Of a stretch of DNA of 64,000 nt, positions 9,721 through 20,089 are shown piece by piece (within the stretch, counting starts at the first letter, position 1; every line of letters begins with the position of its first letter). Source of the stretch: Paraburkholderia sp. SOS3 (GTDB lineage Bacteria; Pseudomonadota; Gammaproteobacteria; Burkholderiales; Burkholderiaceae); NCBI RefSeq assembly GCF_001922345.1, contig NZ_CP018811.1:2976001-3040000 (forward strand), in the 5' to 3' direction. The notes under the pieces are model-generated. The model was not told where the DNA came from, ran no database searches, and worked only from the letters and a program-made list of their open reading frames with translations. The position numbers were made by a program, and so were the translations under genes.

Positions 9721-10221
9721 ATGACGGACCCGTCCTCCACGCCGCCACCCGAGGTTCGCGACTATCAGCTCGCGGAAAGTGTCGGCTATCTGATTTCGCG
9801 CGTGAAATCGACGATGTCGAACATGGTCACGCAAAAGGCGATGGCCGAGCTCGGCATTACCAGCACGCAAGCCAGCATTCTGTTCATGGTCGCGAGCGGC
9901 AAGTGCCTGCTTGCCGCGGAGCTTGCGCGCGAGTACGGCATCGATGCGAGCGCGGTCACCCGCCTGATCGACCGCCTCGAAAAACGCGGCCTTCTGACCC
10001 GCGTGCGCAGCAGCGAGGACCGGCGCGTCGTGCGCCTTGCGCTTACGGCGGAAGGCTGTGCGATTGCGGCTAAGCTGCCGGCCATCTTCACGAGCGTGCT
10101 GGACAAACTGCTGTCCGGCTTTACGCCCGAGGAAGTTGGCTTCCTTAAGAGCATGCTCAGGCGCGTGCTCGCCAATAACGTCGATTCAAGCGGCATAACC
10201 CGTGACACGGCAAGCAATTAA
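9721..10221 (+). CDS. MarR-family transcriptional repressor of an efflux operon
   Basis: 166 residues with a winged helix-turn-helix in the middle (about residues 45-120): ITSTQASILFMV, AAELAREYGIDASAVTRLIDRLEKRGLLTRV, and the wing SSEDRRVVRLALTAEG, which carries the conserved DRR/R signature. It sits 69 bp upstream of the outer membrane efflux gene, on the same strand as the three pump genes. It therefore most likely represses its own operon until an aromatic or lipophilic ligand releases it. The palindrome over its promoter supports this. The ligand is unknown. Confidence 0.93.
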   Translation: MTDPSSTPPPEVRDYQLAESVGYLISRVKSTMSNMVTQKAMAELGITSTQASILFMVASGKCLLAAELAREYGIDASAVTRLIDRLEKRGLLTRVRSSEDRRVVRLALTAEGCAIAAKLPAIFTSVLDKLLSGFTPEEVGFLKSMLRRVLANNVDSSGITRDTASN

Positions 10222-10290
10222 GAGGCCAAGCCGCGGCAAAGTAGTTGCAGTGTCCATTACCAATATTGATTACAAGCAAGGGACGGATAC

Positions 10291-11865
10291 ATGAAGTCGT
10301 ACCTTTCGTTCGCGCCCGGCCGGCCGTGCCGGGTTGCTGCCGTTTCCGTCGCGTCGGTCGCGCTGACGGCAACGGCCCTCGCCCTGTCGGGGTGCGCGAA
10401 CTACATCGGCATCAGCAGCGACAAGCAGATTGCCGCGCCCGCGCAATACGAGGCCACGCAAAGCATGCCGGACGAAGGCGGGACGTGGCCGTCGCTCGAC
10501 TGGGCCAACCAGTTCGGCGACCCGCAGCTGCCGAAGCTGATCGACGAGGCGCTCGCCGGCAACCCGTCGATCGCGCAGGCACAGGCGCGCCTCGAGAAGG
10601 CACAGTCGTATATCGAAAGCTCGCGCTCGGCGCTGTTCCCGCAGGTCACGGGCAGCTATACGTGGACACGCGAGCGCTATTCGCCGAACGGCCTCTTCGT
10701 TCCGCCGATCGGCGGCAAGTGGGACAGCGAGAACAGCGTGATCGCGAACGCGACGTGGGAACTCGACCTTTGGGGTAAAAACCGCGCGAAGCTGCAAGCC
10801 GCGGTATCGAAGGAAAAAGCTGCTCAAGCCGAGATGCAGCAGGTGCGCGTGACGCTCGCGGCGTCGGTCGCGAGTACGTATAACCGGCTCGCGCAGCTGT
10901 ATGCGCTACGCGACATCGCGCAGCGCGAGATCCAGAACCGTCAGACGGTCGGTTCGATTACGAACGACCGCGTCGGCGCGGGGCTCGACACGAACGTCGA
11001 ACGGCAGACCGCGAACGGCAACATCGCGACGAGCCAGTCGTCGCTGACCGACCTCGACGGCCAGATCACCGTCGTGCGCTATCAGTTGGGCGCGCTGCTC
11101 GGCAAGGGACCGGACCGCGGTCTGCAGATCGCTCAGCCCGTGCTGAACGCCGGCGACCCGGTCGCACTGCCCGGCAATCTGCCGGCCGATCTCGTCTCGC
11201 GCCGTCCCGATCTCGTCGCGGCGCGCTGGCAGGTCGAAGCGGCGCTGCAAGACGTGAAGGAAGCAAAGGCGGAATTCTTCCCGGACGTGAACCTCGCGGC
11301 CACCTTCGGCTTCGACGCGTTCGGCTGGAGCGACCTCTTTCTTTGGGCAAGCCGCCAGGTAATGGCCGGACCGGCGATTCATCTGCCGATCTTCGATGCG
11401 GGCGCACTGCGCGCCCAGCTCAAGGGCCGCTATGCGGACTTCGACCTCGACGTCGCGAACTACAACCAGACGCTCGTCAACGCACTGAACGACGTCGCCA
11501 CCCAGATCACATCGATCCGTTCGATCGACAAGCAGGAAGGCGACGCGCAACGCGCACTCGATGCATCGACGAAGGCGTATCAGCTCGCGGTGATCCGCTA
11601 CCGCGCGGGCCTGTCGCCGCAACTGCAGGTGCTCAACGCCGACGACAACCGGCTCGCCGCCGAGCAGGCGGTGACGAACCTGAAGATGCGCCGCCGCGAT
11701 CTGCAGATCGGCCTCGTGAAGGCGCTCGGCGGCGGGTTCGACGCGACGGCCGTCGGTCTCGCGGCACCGCCTGACTCGCCGGCCGGCGCCAGCGACGCAA
11801 CGCAGGCGCAAGCGCGCACCGATAGCGCGTCGACCACAGCCGCTTCGGCGCAGATGGCGAACTGA
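10291..11865 (+). CDS. Outer membrane efflux lipoprotein (NodT/OprM family, TolC-like)
   Basis: 524 residues. A signal peptide ends in the lipobox LSGC, so the mature protein would begin at acylated Cys35. Two repeats of the outer membrane efflux domain follow, with NodT-family hallmarks (LARLEKAQSY-like coiled coils, ATWELDLWGKNRAK, PADLVSRRPDLVAARWQVEAA). The last 45 residues are Ala/Thr/Ser-rich and likely disordered. It forms the trimeric exit duct for the EmrAB-like pump encoded next. AAGGGA upstream of the ATG is a fair ribosome-binding site. Confidence 0.94.
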   Translation: MKSYLSFAPGRPCRVAAVSVASVALTATALALSGCANYIGISSDKQIAAPAQYEATQSMPDEGGTWPSLDWANQFGDPQLPKLIDEALAGNPSIAQAQARLEKAQSYIESSRSALFPQVTGSYTWTRERYSPNGLFVPPIGGKWDSENSVIANATWELDLWGKNRAKLQAAVSKEKAAQAEMQQVRVTLAASVASTYNRLAQLYALRDIAQREIQNRQTVGSITNDRVGAGLDTNVERQTANGNIATSQSSLTDLDGQITVVRYQLGALLGKGPDRGLQIAQPVLNAGDPVALPGNLPADLVSRRPDLVAARWQVEAALQDVKEAKAEFFPDVNLAATFGFDAFGWSDLFLWASRQVMAGPAIHLPIFDAGALRAQLKGRYADFDLDVANYNQTLVNALNDVATQITSIRSIDKQEGDAQRALDASTKAYQLAVIRYRAGLSPQLQVLNADDNRLAAEQAVTNLKMRRRDLQIGLVKALGGGFDATAVGLAAPPDSPAGASDATQAQARTDSASTTAASAQMAN

Positions 11866-11995
11866 GCGTCCGCCCGCAACGGGTTGCCCGGGCATGGAAG
11901 CCCGATTGCGGCGCACCAGCTCCACCCGCCGCGCATCGAACACCACACGACACGCAAGCAGCACATAAGAGACACGGAAGAATACGGAGTACATC

Positions 11996-13249
11996 ATGAG
12001 CACGCCTCAACAACAACCCGCGCCGAATGCGCGCCCTTCGAACAACAGCGGTAAGCGCAAACGGATGATGACGGTGCTTGTCGTCATCATCCTGCTCGCC
12101 GCGATCGGCTACGGCGCGTACTACTTCCTCGTCGCGCGCTTTCATGAAACGACCGACGATGCCTACGTCAACGGCAACGTCGTGCAGATCACGCCGCAGG
12201 TGACCGGCACCGTCATCGCGGTCAACGCCGACGACACGCAGACCGTCAAGGTCGGCGACCCGGTCGTCGTGCTCGATCCGGCCGACGCGCGCGTCGCGCT
12301 GCAGCAGGCCGAAGCGAATCTCGCCCAGGTCGTACGCCAGGTGCGCGGCCTCTACGTGGACGACAACCAGTATCAGGCGCAAGTGGCGCTGCGCGAGTCG
12401 GATCTGTCGCGCGCGCAGGACGATCTGCGCCGCCGTCTGAGCGTCGCGCAGACCGGCGCAGTCTCGGCCGAAGAAATCTCGCACGCGCGCGACGCAGTCC
12501 GCGGCGCGCAGGCCGCGCTCGACGCCGCGAAGCAGCAACTCGCGGCCAACCGCGCGCTGACGTCGAACACGACGATCACCAACCACCCGAACGTGATGGC
12601 CGCCGCCGCCAAGGTGCGCGACGCGTATCTGAACAACGCGCGCAACACGCTGCCCGCGCCCGTCACCGGCTACGTCGCGAAACGCTCGGTGCAGGTCGGC
12701 CAGCGCGTAGCGCCGGGCACGCCGTTGATGGCGGTCGTGCCGCTCAACGGCGTGTGGGTCGACGCCAACTTCAAGGAAGGTCAGCTCCGGCATATGCGCA
12801 TCGGCCAGCCGGTCGAACTGACGGCGGACATTTACGGTTCGTCGGTCGTCTATCGCGGCAAGGTGGTCGGCTTTTCGGCCGGCACCGGCGCGGCGTTCTC
12901 GCTGCTGCCCGCGCAGAACGCGACCGGCAACTGGATCAAGGTCGTCCAGCGTCTGCCCGTGCGGATCGAACTCGATCCGCAGCAGCTCGAAAAGCATCCG
13001 TTGCGTATCGGCCTGTCGATGCAGGTCGATGTCGATATCCGGAACGACAACGGCGGACAGCTCGGCAACGCGCCGAACACCGTCTATCAGACGAAGGTCT
13101 TCGACAAGTACGGCGACGAGGCCGACGCGGAGATCGCGCGCATCATCGCCGAAAACGCGGGACACAGCGGCGGCAGTGCATCGCAGAACGCCGCGGCATC
13201 GGCGCCGCACGGCACGAGCAAACGCGCGGCGGCGGCCAGTCTGATGTAA
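11996..13249 (+). CDS. EmrA/HlyD-type periplasmic adaptor protein
   Basis: 417 residues. A short cytoplasmic N-terminus leads into one transmembrane helix (about residues 23-45). The signature ETTDDAYVNGNVVQITPQVTG, a lipoyl half-motif, an alpha-helical hairpin (about 100-190) and a beta-barrel region (GVWVDANFKEGQL) follow. It bridges the MFS transporter and the outer membrane duct. It lies 130 bp after the duct gene and 61 bp before the transporter, in one operon under the MarR regulator. EmrA of E. coli is the closest well-known type; the exact substrate is not deducible. Confidence 0.94.
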   Translation: MSTPQQQPAPNARPSNNSGKRKRMMTVLVVIILLAAIGYGAYYFLVARFHETTDDAYVNGNVVQITPQVTGTVIAVNADDTQTVKVGDPVVVLDPADARVALQQAEANLAQVVRQVRGLYVDDNQYQAQVALRESDLSRAQDDLRRRLSVAQTGAVSAEEISHARDAVRGAQAALDAAKQQLAANRALTSNTTITNHPNVMAAAAKVRDAYLNNARNTLPAPVTGYVAKRSVQVGQRVAPGTPLMAVVPLNGVWVDANFKEGQLRHMRIGQPVELTADIYGSSVVYRGKVVGFSAGTGAAFSLLPAQNATGNWIKVVQRLPVRIELDPQQLEKHPLRIGLSMQVDVDIRNDNGGQLGNAPNTVYQTKVFDKYGDEADAEIARIIAENAGHSGGSASQNAAASAPHGTSKRAAAASLM

Positions 13250-13310
13250 GCCGGCTCGTTTCGTTTCAACGCCAGACCCAAGTTCACACCACACAGAGGC
13301 TTCCTGCTCA

Positions 13311-14876
13311 ATGGCTCAGGCTCAAGCGCCGATCATTCACCCGCCGCTCGAAGGCGCGCAACTCGTGATCGGCACGATCGCGGTGTCGCTCGCGGTGTTC
13401 ATGAACGTGCTGGACACGTCGATCGCCAACGTGTCGATCCCGTCGATTTCGGGCGACCTCGGTGTCTCGTCCGACCAGGGCACGTGGGTCATCACATCGT
13501 TCGCGGTCGCCAATGCGATCTCGGTGCCGCTGACGGGCTGGCTCACCGACCGCATCGGCCAGGTGCGCCTGTTCATGGCGTCGATCGTGCTGTTCGTGAT
13601 CTCGTCGTGGATGTGCGGCCTCGCGCCGACGCTGCCGTTTCTGCTCGCGTCGCGCGTGTTTCAGGGCGCGGTCGCGGGTCCGATGATTCCGCTTTCGCAA
13701 ACGCTGCTGCTGGCAAGTTACCCGCGCGCGAAGGCGCCGATGGCCTTGTCGATGTGGGCGATGACGACGCTGATCGCGCCGGTCGCGGGACCGATTCTCG
13801 GCGGCTGGATCTCCGACAACATCTCGTGGCCGTGGATCTTCTACGTGAACATTCCGGTCGGCATGATCGCCGCGGCGGCCACGTGGGCGATCTTTCGCAA
13901 CCGCGATTCCGTGATCAGGAAAGCGCCGATCGATACCGTCGGCCTCGCGTTGCTGATCACGTGGGTTGGATCGCTGCAGGTCATGCTCGACAAAGGTAAG
14001 GACCTCGACTGGTTTTCGTCGACGACGATCGTCGTGCTCGCATTGACCGCGATCATCGCGTTTGCGTTTTTTGTAGTTTGGGAACTGACTGCCGACCATC
14101 CGGTGGTCGACCTGTCGCTCTTCAAGCTGCGCAACTTCACGGGCGGCACCGTCGCGCTGTCCATCGGTTACGGGCTCTACTTCGGCAATCTCGTGCTGCT
14201 GCCGCTATGGCTGCAAACCGATCTCGGCTATACGGCCACCGACGCGGGCATCATCATGGCGCCAGTCGGGCTGTTCGCCATCCTGTTGTCGCCGCTGACG
14301 GGCAAGGTGTTGCCGCGCACCGATCCGCGCTATATCGCAACCGCGTCGTTCCTCGTATTCGCGCTGTGTTTCTGGATGCGCTCGCGCTATACGACCGGCG
14401 TCGATACGTTCGCGCTGACGGTGCCGACCTTGATCCAGGGCGTTGCGATGGCGGGCTTCTTTATCCCGCTCGTGTCGATCACGCTGTCGGGCCTGCCCGG
14501 CATCCGGATTCCGGCGGCGTCGGGCCTGTCGAACTTCGTGCGGATCATGTGCGGCGGCATCGGCACATCGATCTTTCAGACCGCGTGGGACCATCGATCG
14601 ATTCTGCACCATACGCGGCTCGCCGCGCAGGCCAACCCGTATAACCCGGCCTTCGATGCGTCGATCCAGCAGATGAACCAGCTCGGTTTGAGTCGCGAAC
14701 AGGCGTACGGCCTTTTCAATTCGATGGCGACGCAACAAGCTGCGCAATTGGGCGTCAACGACCTGTTCTATATTTCAGCCGGTATCTTTATCGCGCTCAT
14801 CGCGCTGATCTGGATCACGAAGCCCGAGCGTTCGGGCGGCGGCGATGCGGGCGCGGCAGCCTCCGCTGCACACTGA
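13311..14876 (+). CDS. DHA2-family drug:H+ antiporter (EmrB/QacA type)
   Basis: 521 residues and about 14 predicted transmembrane helices, as in EmrB. The first helix carries FMNVLDTSIANVSIPSI (DHA2 motif D1). GWLTDRIGQVRLF is MFS motif A, and LIAPVAGPILGGWI is antiporter motif C. It would export hydrophobic toxicants through the adaptor and duct encoded immediately upstream. The C-terminal tail is Ala/Gly-rich. Confidence 0.95.
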   Translation: MAQAQAPIIHPPLEGAQLVIGTIAVSLAVFMNVLDTSIANVSIPSISGDLGVSSDQGTWVITSFAVANAISVPLTGWLTDRIGQVRLFMASIVLFVISSWMCGLAPTLPFLLASRVFQGAVAGPMIPLSQTLLLASYPRAKAPMALSMWAMTTLIAPVAGPILGGWISDNISWPWIFYVNIPVGMIAAAATWAIFRNRDSVIRKAPIDTVGLALLITWVGSLQVMLDKGKDLDWFSSTTIVVLALTAIIAFAFFVVWELTADHPVVDLSLFKLRNFTGGTVALSIGYGLYFGNLVLLPLWLQTDLGYTATDAGIIMAPVGLFAILLSPLTGKVLPRTDPRYIATASFLVFALCFWMRSRYTTGVDTFALTVPTLIQGVAMAGFFIPLVSITLSGLPGIRIPAASGLSNFVRIMCGGIGTSIFQTAWDHRSILHHTRLAAQANPYNPAFDASIQQMNQLGLSREQAYGLFNSMATQQAAQLGVNDLFYISAGIFIALIALIWITKPERSGGGDAGAAASAAH

Positions 14877-14906
14877 AATTGACGCGGCGAGGCAGTGACG
14901 CGAGCA

Positions 14907-14942
14907 GACGCGAATCGCCGCATTGCACGGCGAATTCGCGTC
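14907..14942 (+). terminator. Probable terminator hairpin after the emrB-like gene
   Basis: GACGCGAATCGCCG (14907-14920) pairs with CGGCGAATTCGCGTC (14928-14942), a stem of about 14 bp with one bulged base and a 7-nt loop, 30 bp after the stop codon. The downstream sequence has only scattered T residues, so termination may be inefficient or Rho-assisted. Confidence 0.5.
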
Positions 14943-15053
14943 ATCGATAAAGTGACTTGATCTGGTCGAGGCGGTAGATTCGCGACATCGTCGCATCGTC
15001 GTTACGACGCGCGCCGACACCCTCCTCGATTGGTCATTTGCAGGTCACTCATC

Positions 15054-15530
15054 ATGAAAAAACACTGGACGAAAGCTTTCGCCACTGCGAGCGCCACGCT
15101 GGCACTCGCAACGCTTGCTCCGGCTGCCTCGCAGGCGCAGGAACAAACGGAAGTTCTGAAGCCGGTCAAGGTAACGAAGCCGGAAATCAACGGCGCGATC
15201 TTCGAGCGAAAAGACGCCGTGCATGAGAACAAGGACGGCAATGCGACAACGGATGTCGTCACGTTCACGTCGAAAGACAACGGCTATCAAACGGGGCTTT
15301 ATAAATCCGGGCCGCTGCACGAGGTCATTTCGAAAGCGCCGGGCTATCCGTACAACGAGTTTCTCTACTTCATTTCGGGCGGCGCGACGTTCACGTCGGC
15401 GGACGGCTCGGTCGTCGCCGTTCACGCCGGCGAGGCCGTGAGCCTGCCGAAGGGCTGGGTCGGCACGTTCGACACGAAGGGCTATACGAAGCTCTACGTC
15501 ACGTATAACCCCGACGACGTCAGGAAGTAG
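15054..15530 (+). CDS. Secreted cupin-domain protein
   Basis: 158 residues with a clear Sec signal peptide (MKKHWTKAF, a hydrophobic stretch, cleavage near AASQAQ, about residue 26). The mature part is a single small cupin barrel (NEFLYFISGGATFTSADGSVVAVHAGEAVSLPKGW), of the type with few metal-binding histidines. The ATG at 15054 is chosen because it gives the signal peptide. Its 3' end overlaps the convergent truB stop by 11 bp. No specific function can be assigned; a periplasmic binding or catalytic role is possible. Confidence 0.8.
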   Translation: MKKHWTKAFATASATLALATLAPAASQAQEQTEVLKPVKVTKPEINGAIFERKDAVHENKDGNATTDVVTFTSKDNGYQTGLYKSGPLHEVISKAPGYPYNEFLYFISGGATFTSADGSVVAVHAGEAVSLPKGWVGTFDTKGYTKLYVTYNPDDVRK

Positions 15531-16545
15531 CCGCAGCTGCGACGATGAGCCGTTCCGGTGCGAGCACGCCGTCGGCCGCCTTTGCGACACCGAGCAGGCG
15601 CCCTCCTGTTGCCGCGTAGACGCGCACGCGCGGCGCGCATGACGGTTCACGGTTCAGGTCGCTGCTTATCGTGCTGCTTACCGTGCCGGTTATGCCGTCG
15701 CTGATCGATAGATCGGCAAGACGCAGCCGCTGGCCGTGCAGGAAGCGGCGTGCCGCTTCGTCGTCGAGATGCACCGCGGGGAATGTCGAGAGCAACGTGT
15801 CGACGGGCTGCAGCCAGCGATCGAGTTCGCCTTGCGCCGCATCGCTTCGCGCCGCATCTGACAGCGCGTCGAGCGTCACTGCATGTTCGAGCGTCAACGC
15901 GCCGACGCCGGTGCGTCTCAACGCGATCAGATGCGCGCCGCAGCCAAGCGACGCGCCGATATCTTCCGCCAGCGTGCGCACATACGTGCCCTTGCTGCAG
16001 GTCACGCGAAACGCGACATCGGGCAGCGCGCATGCGATCGGTTCGAGCGCGTGAATCGTCACGCGGCGTCCTTCGCGTTCGACCGTCTGCCCGGCACGCG
16101 CGTATTCGTACAACGGCTTGCCATCGCGCTTCAGCGCCGAGTACATGGGCGGAATCTGCACGATTTCGCCGCGAAACCGCTCGAACGCCGCGGCGATATC
16201 CTCTTCGCTGCAACGCACGTCGCGCGTCAGCAGCACTTCGCCTTCGGCATCGCCGGTAGTCGTCGTGACGCCGAGGCGCATCGTCGCTTCGTAAGTCTTG
16301 TCGGCGTCGAGCAGGTCCTGCGAGAACTTCGTGGCCTCGCCGAAGCACAGCGGCAGCAAGCCCGACGCAAGCGGATCGAGCGTGCCCGTATGGCCCGCCT
16401 TTTTCGCCTGATAAAGTCGCTTCGCGCGAATCAGCGCGTCGTTACTCGACAGTCCCACCGGCTTGTCGAGCAGCAGCACGCCGTCGAGCGCGCGGCGCGG
16501 CACGCGCACGCGCTGCTGCGGTGCGCTCGGAGAAGCATTCGTCAT
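15520..16545 (-). CDS. truB: tRNA pseudouridine(55) synthase TruB
   Basis: 341 residues from the ATG at 16545; a TTG nine bases upstream is the alternative. The catalytic motif GHTGTLDPLASG places the nucleophilic aspartate at residue 57. Further family blocks are KTYEATMRLGVTTTTGDAEG, GEIVQIPPMYSALKRDGKPLYEYAR, and the VRTLAEDIGASLGCGAHL segment followed by LRRTGVG. It modifies U55 in the T-loop of tRNAs. It is the last gene of the rimP-nusA-infB-rbfA-truB operon, 21 bp after rbfA, as in many proteobacteria. Confidence 0.95.
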   Translation of the reverse strand: MTNASPSAPQQRVRVPRRALDGVLLLDKPVGLSSNDALIRAKRLYQAKKAGHTGTLDPLASGLLPLCFGEATKFSQDLLDADKTYEATMRLGVTTTTGDAEGEVLLTRDVRCSEEDIAAAFERFRGEIVQIPPMYSALKRDGKPLYEYARAGQTVEREGRRVTIHALEPIACALPDVAFRVTCSKGTYVRTLAEDIGASLGCGAHLIALRRTGVGALTLEHAVTLDALSDAARSDAAQGELDRWLQPVDTLLSTFPAVHLDDEAARRFLHGQRLRLADLSISDGITGTVSSTISSDLNREPSCAPRVRVYAATGGRLLGVAKAADGVLAPERLIVAAAATS

Positions 16546-16566
16546 ATCGGCCAACGCGTGCAGAGG

Positions 16567-16941
16567 TCAGGCTTCCGGGTCTTCTTTCGCGCGATTCGCA
16601 TTCGCTTCGTCGATGAGCCGCGACATCTGTACCGCGCGCTCGATCGTCTTGTCGTAGTGGAAATGCAGCGTCGGCACGGTATGAATGTGCAGACGCTTGA
16701 AGAGCAGGTTATGCAGATGGCCGGCCGCATGATTGAGCGCGACCTGCGTTTGTTCGGCGTCGCCGGTCAGCGTCGTGAAATAAACCTTTGCGTGCGCATA
16801 GTCGGGTGTCAGTTCGACGCTCTGGATCGTGACGATTCCGATGCGTGGGTCTTTGACCTCGCGTAGCAATTCGGACAGATCGCGTTGAATCTGGTCCGCG
16901 ATCTGCACATTGCGATTGGGAGAAGTGCGTTTTTTCGGCAT
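16567..16941 (-). CDS. rbfA: Ribosome-binding factor A
   Basis: 124 residues with the KH-like RbfA fold: [50 protein letters not shown], split by position as the family requires. The C-terminus is acidic. It assists maturation of the 30S subunit near the 5' end of 16S rRNA and matters in cold adaptation. It lies 72 bp downstream of infB in the same operon. Confidence 0.95.
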   Translation of the reverse strand: MPKKRTSPNRNVQIADQIQRDLSELLREVKDPRIGIVTIQSVELTPDYAHAKVYFTTLTGDAEQTQVALNHAAGHLHNLLFKRLHIHTVPTLHFHYDKTIERAVQMSRLIDEANANRAKEDPEA

Positions 16942-17013
16942 GTTCAGTCAGGCATAAAAACAAAGGGCGGAGCGGCTTTGCGCCCGCTCCGCCCCGGTAG
17001 CGCGGCGCTCCGG

Positions 17014-19923
17014 TTACAGCGTACGCGCGACTTCGGTGACTTCGAAGACTTCGAACTGGTCGCCTTCGACAATGTCGTTGAAGTTCTTCACCGACATACC
17101 GCACTCGAAGCCCTGGCGCACTTCGCGGACGTCGTCCTTGAAGCGTTTGAGCGAATCGAGCTCGCCGGTGTGAATGACGACGTTGTTGCGCAGCACGCGC
17201 ACCGACGACGTCCGTTTGACGATGCCGTCCGTGACCATACAACCCGCCACCGTGCCGACCTTCGGCACCTTGAACACCTGACGCACCTCGACCATGCCGG
17301 TAATGACTTCGCGCTTCTCCGGCGCGAGCATGCCCGACATCGCCGCTTTGATCTCATCCACTGCGTCGTAGATGATGTTGTAGTAGCGAATGTCGACGCC
17401 GTTCGTCTCGGCCAGCTTGCGCGCCTGCGCATCGGCCCGCGTATTGAAGCCGACGATGACGGCCTTCGACGCCGTCGCGAGGTTGACGTCCGATTCGCTG
17501 ATGCCGCCCACCGCGCTGTGCACGATCTGCACGCGCACTTCGTCGGTCGACAGCTTGAGCAGCGCCTGTACGAGTGCTTCCTGCGAACCCTGCACGTCGG
17601 CCTTGACGATAAGCGGCAGGTTTTGCACTTCGCCTTCGCCCATCTGCTCGAGCATGTTCTCGAGCTTCGCGGCCTGCTGCTTCGCGAGCTTCACGTCGCG
17701 GAACTTGCCCTGGCGGAACAGCGCAATTTCGCGCGCCTTGCGGTCGTCCGGCATCACGATCACTTCTTCGCCGGCCGCCGGCACTTCCGACAGACCCTGG
17801 ATTTCCACCGGGATCGACGGACCCGCCGACTTCGTCGCCTTGCCCGTTTCGTCGAGCATCGCGCGCACACGGCCGTAGGCGCTGCCCGCGAGCACGACGT
17901 CGCCGCGGTTCAGCGTACCGGACTGCACGAGGATCGTCGCGACCGGACCCTTGCCCTTGTCGAGCTTCGCTTCGATCACGAGGCCCTTCGCAGGCGATTC
18001 GACCGGCGCCTTCAGTTCCAGCACTTCTGCCTGCAGCAACACGTTCTCGAGCAGATCGTCGATGCCCTGGCCCGTCTTCGCCGACACCGGCACGAACGGC
18101 GAATCGCCGCCGTACTCTTCCGGCACGACGCCTTCCGCGACGAGTTCCTGCTTCACGCGATCCGGATTCGCTTCCGGCTTGTCGATCTTGTTGATCGCGA
18201 CGACGAGCGGCACGCCGCCCGCCTTTGCATGCGAGATCGCTTCCTTCGTCTGCGGCATCACGCCGTCATCGGCCGCGACGACCAGAATGACGATGTCGGT
18301 TGCCTTCGCACCGCGTGCACGCATCGCCGTGAATGCTTCGTGACCCGGCGTATCGAGGAACGTGATGACGCCGCGCGGCGTTTCGACGTGGTATGCGCCG
18401 ATATGCTGCGTAATGCCCCCCGCTTCGCCAGCCGCCACTTTCGCGCGGCGGATGTAGTCGAGCAGCGAAGTCTTGCCGTGGTCGACGTGACCCATCACCG
18501 TGACGACCGGCGGACGCGGCAATGCTTCCGCATCGCTGACTTCGCCTTCGATCAGCATCGCCTCGGGATCGTCGAGCTTCGCCGCCACCGCATGGTGGCC
18601 GAGTTCCTCGACGACGATCATCGCGGTTTCCTGATCGAGCATCTGGTTGATCGTGACCATCTGGCCGAGCTTCATCATCACCTTGATGACTTCCGACGCC
18701 TTCACCGACATCTTGTGAGCGAGGTCGGCGACCGTGATGGTTTCCGGCACGTGCACTTCGCGCACGATCGGTTCGGTCGGCGCCTGGAACGTCGTGCCCG
18801 AATCCTGATGCTTGCCGCGTCCCTTCGGACCGCCGCGCCAGCCGCGATCGACGCCGCCGCTCGTGTCGCCACGCGTCTTGATGCCGCGGCGCTTGGCTGC
18901 GTCGTCCTGCCAGCCGCCGGGCTTGCCGCCCGGGCCGCGCTTCTTGTCGCCGGCAGGCGCCGTCGACGGCGTCGTGGTCGATGCCGGTGCTGCTGCAGCA
19001 GGCTTCTTCGCCGCCGGACGCGCGGCTGTTTCGCCGGCCGGACGCGCCGGCTTGTGCAGCGTGCCCTTCGCCTCGGCCGCCTTCGGCTGCTCGGCGGGCT
19101 TTTGCGGCGCGGGTTCCGGCGCCTTCGCCTGGGCCGCCTTACGCGGCGTGTTCATCATTTCGCGAATCGCACGCGCTTCGGCTTCGGCGGCCGCACGGCG
19201 CTTCGAAATCTCTTCCTGCTCGGCACGCGCCTTTTCGGATGCGGCGCGTGCCGCGTCCTCGGCCTTCTTCGCCGCTTCGCGCTGCGCCGCGCGTTCCGCT
19301 GCGGCGCGCTCGTCTTCCTGCTCGGCGGCACGCTCGGCTTGCGCCTGTTCGCGCGCCGCGGCCTCGGCCATCGCGGCTGCACGCTTCTTCGCGGTTTCCT
19401 CTTCCGCGCGCTGGCGCTCGGCCTCGGCCGCGTGCTCGCGCGCCTGGCGCTCGGCCTCTTCGCGCTCGAGCCGCTCCTGGCGCTCTTTGAGCTCCTGAGC
19501 CTGCTTCTCGAGCAATTCAGCCTGCTGACGCGCTTCTTCCTCACGACGCTGCAGCTCGAGGTCTTCGGCCTCGGCGGCCGCCGCTGCATGAGCCGCGGAC
19601 TGTTCGTTCTGCTCGGCCGTCTCGTCGCGGCGCACGAACGTGCGCTTCTTGCGCACTTCGACCTGAATGGTACGAGCCTTACCCGTCGCGTCGGACTGCT
19701 TGATTTCCGACGTGTGCCGTCGCGTGAGCGTGATCTTGCGCTTGTCGGCGTCCTGAGAGCCGTGCGACTTGCGCAAGTGGTCGAGCAGGCGCGCCTTGTC
19801 GGTTTCCGACAAGGCATCGTCCTCACTCGCTTTCTGGACGCCCGCTGCCTGCAGCTGCTCGAGAAGCACGCCTGCAGGCATTTTCAGTTCCGCGGCAAAT
19901 TGGGCTACGTTGTTACTCGCCAT
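17014..19923 (-). CDS. infB: Translation initiation factor IF-2
   Basis: 969 residues. The N-terminal IF2-N domain (residues 1-50) precedes a long charged coiled-coil and Ala/Glu/Arg-rich region (about 100-260) and a Pro/Ala/Gly/Lys-rich linker to about 370. A second IF2-N module ([25 protein letters not shown], about 395-420) comes before the G domain, with G1 GHVDHGKT (478-485), G3 DTPGHEAF and G4 NKIDKP. The C-terminal domains bind fMet-tRNA and end in [13 protein letters not shown]. It is located between nusA and rbfA. Confidence 0.97.
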   Translation of the reverse strand: MASNNVAQFAAELKMPAGVLLEQLQAAGVQKASEDDALSETDKARLLDHLRKSHGSQDADKRKITLTRRHTSEIKQSDATGKARTIQVEVRKKRTFVRRDETAEQNEQSAAHAAAAAEAEDLELQRREEEARQQAELLEKQAQELKERQERLEREEAERQAREHAAEAERQRAEEETAKKRAAAMAEAAAREQAQAERAAEQEDERAAAERAAQREAAKKAEDAARAASEKARAEQEEISKRRAAAEAEARAIREMMNTPRKAAQAKAPEPAPQKPAEQPKAAEAKGTLHKPARPAGETAARPAAKKPAAAAPASTTTPSTAPAGDKKRGPGGKPGGWQDDAAKRRGIKTRGDTSGGVDRGWRGGPKGRGKHQDSGTTFQAPTEPIVREVHVPETITVADLAHKMSVKASEVIKVMMKLGQMVTINQMLDQETAMIVVEELGHHAVAAKLDDPEAMLIEGEVSDAEALPRPPVVTVMGHVDHGKTSLLDYIRRAKVAAGEAGGITQHIGAYHVETPRGVITFLDTPGHEAFTAMRARGAKATDIVILVVAADDGVMPQTKEAISHAKAGGVPLVVAINKIDKPEANPDRVKQELVAEGVVPEEYGGDSPFVPVSAKTGQGIDDLLENVLLQAEVLELKAPVESPAKGLVIEAKLDKGKGPVATILVQSGTLNRGDVVLAGSAYGRVRAMLDETGKATKSAGPSIPVEIQGLSEVPAAGEEVIVMPDDRKAREIALFRQGKFRDVKLAKQQAAKLENMLEQMGEGEVQNLPLIVKADVQGSQEALVQALLKLSTDEVRVQIVHSAVGGISESDVNLATASKAVIVGFNTRADAQARKLAETNGVDIRYYNIIYDAVDEIKAAMSGMLAPEKREVITGMVEVRQVFKVPKVGTVAGCMVTDGIVKRTSSVRVLRNNVVIHTGELDSLKRFKDDVREVRQGFECGMSVKNFNDIVEGDQFEVFEVTEVARTL

Positions 19924-20089
19924 TCATTCCTCTTAGTGCAAGGACCGATTCCTTGCGGTTAGCATCGGGTCGTGCGGCCATAAGACTTCAGATGAGGCTT
20001 GAAACGCAATTTCAAGAATTGCGATTCAACTACGCCTCGCATCGAAGCCGGCCGCGTTCAGGTCAGTGGTTCATGGTCATGTCACTCTG

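Noticed and set aside
16885..19962. A 1025-residue open frame antisense to infB
   Set aside because: It is His/Arg/Leu-rich, lacks domains, and is the mirror of a perfectly recognisable IF-2. GC-rich codon use creates long antisense frames of this type.
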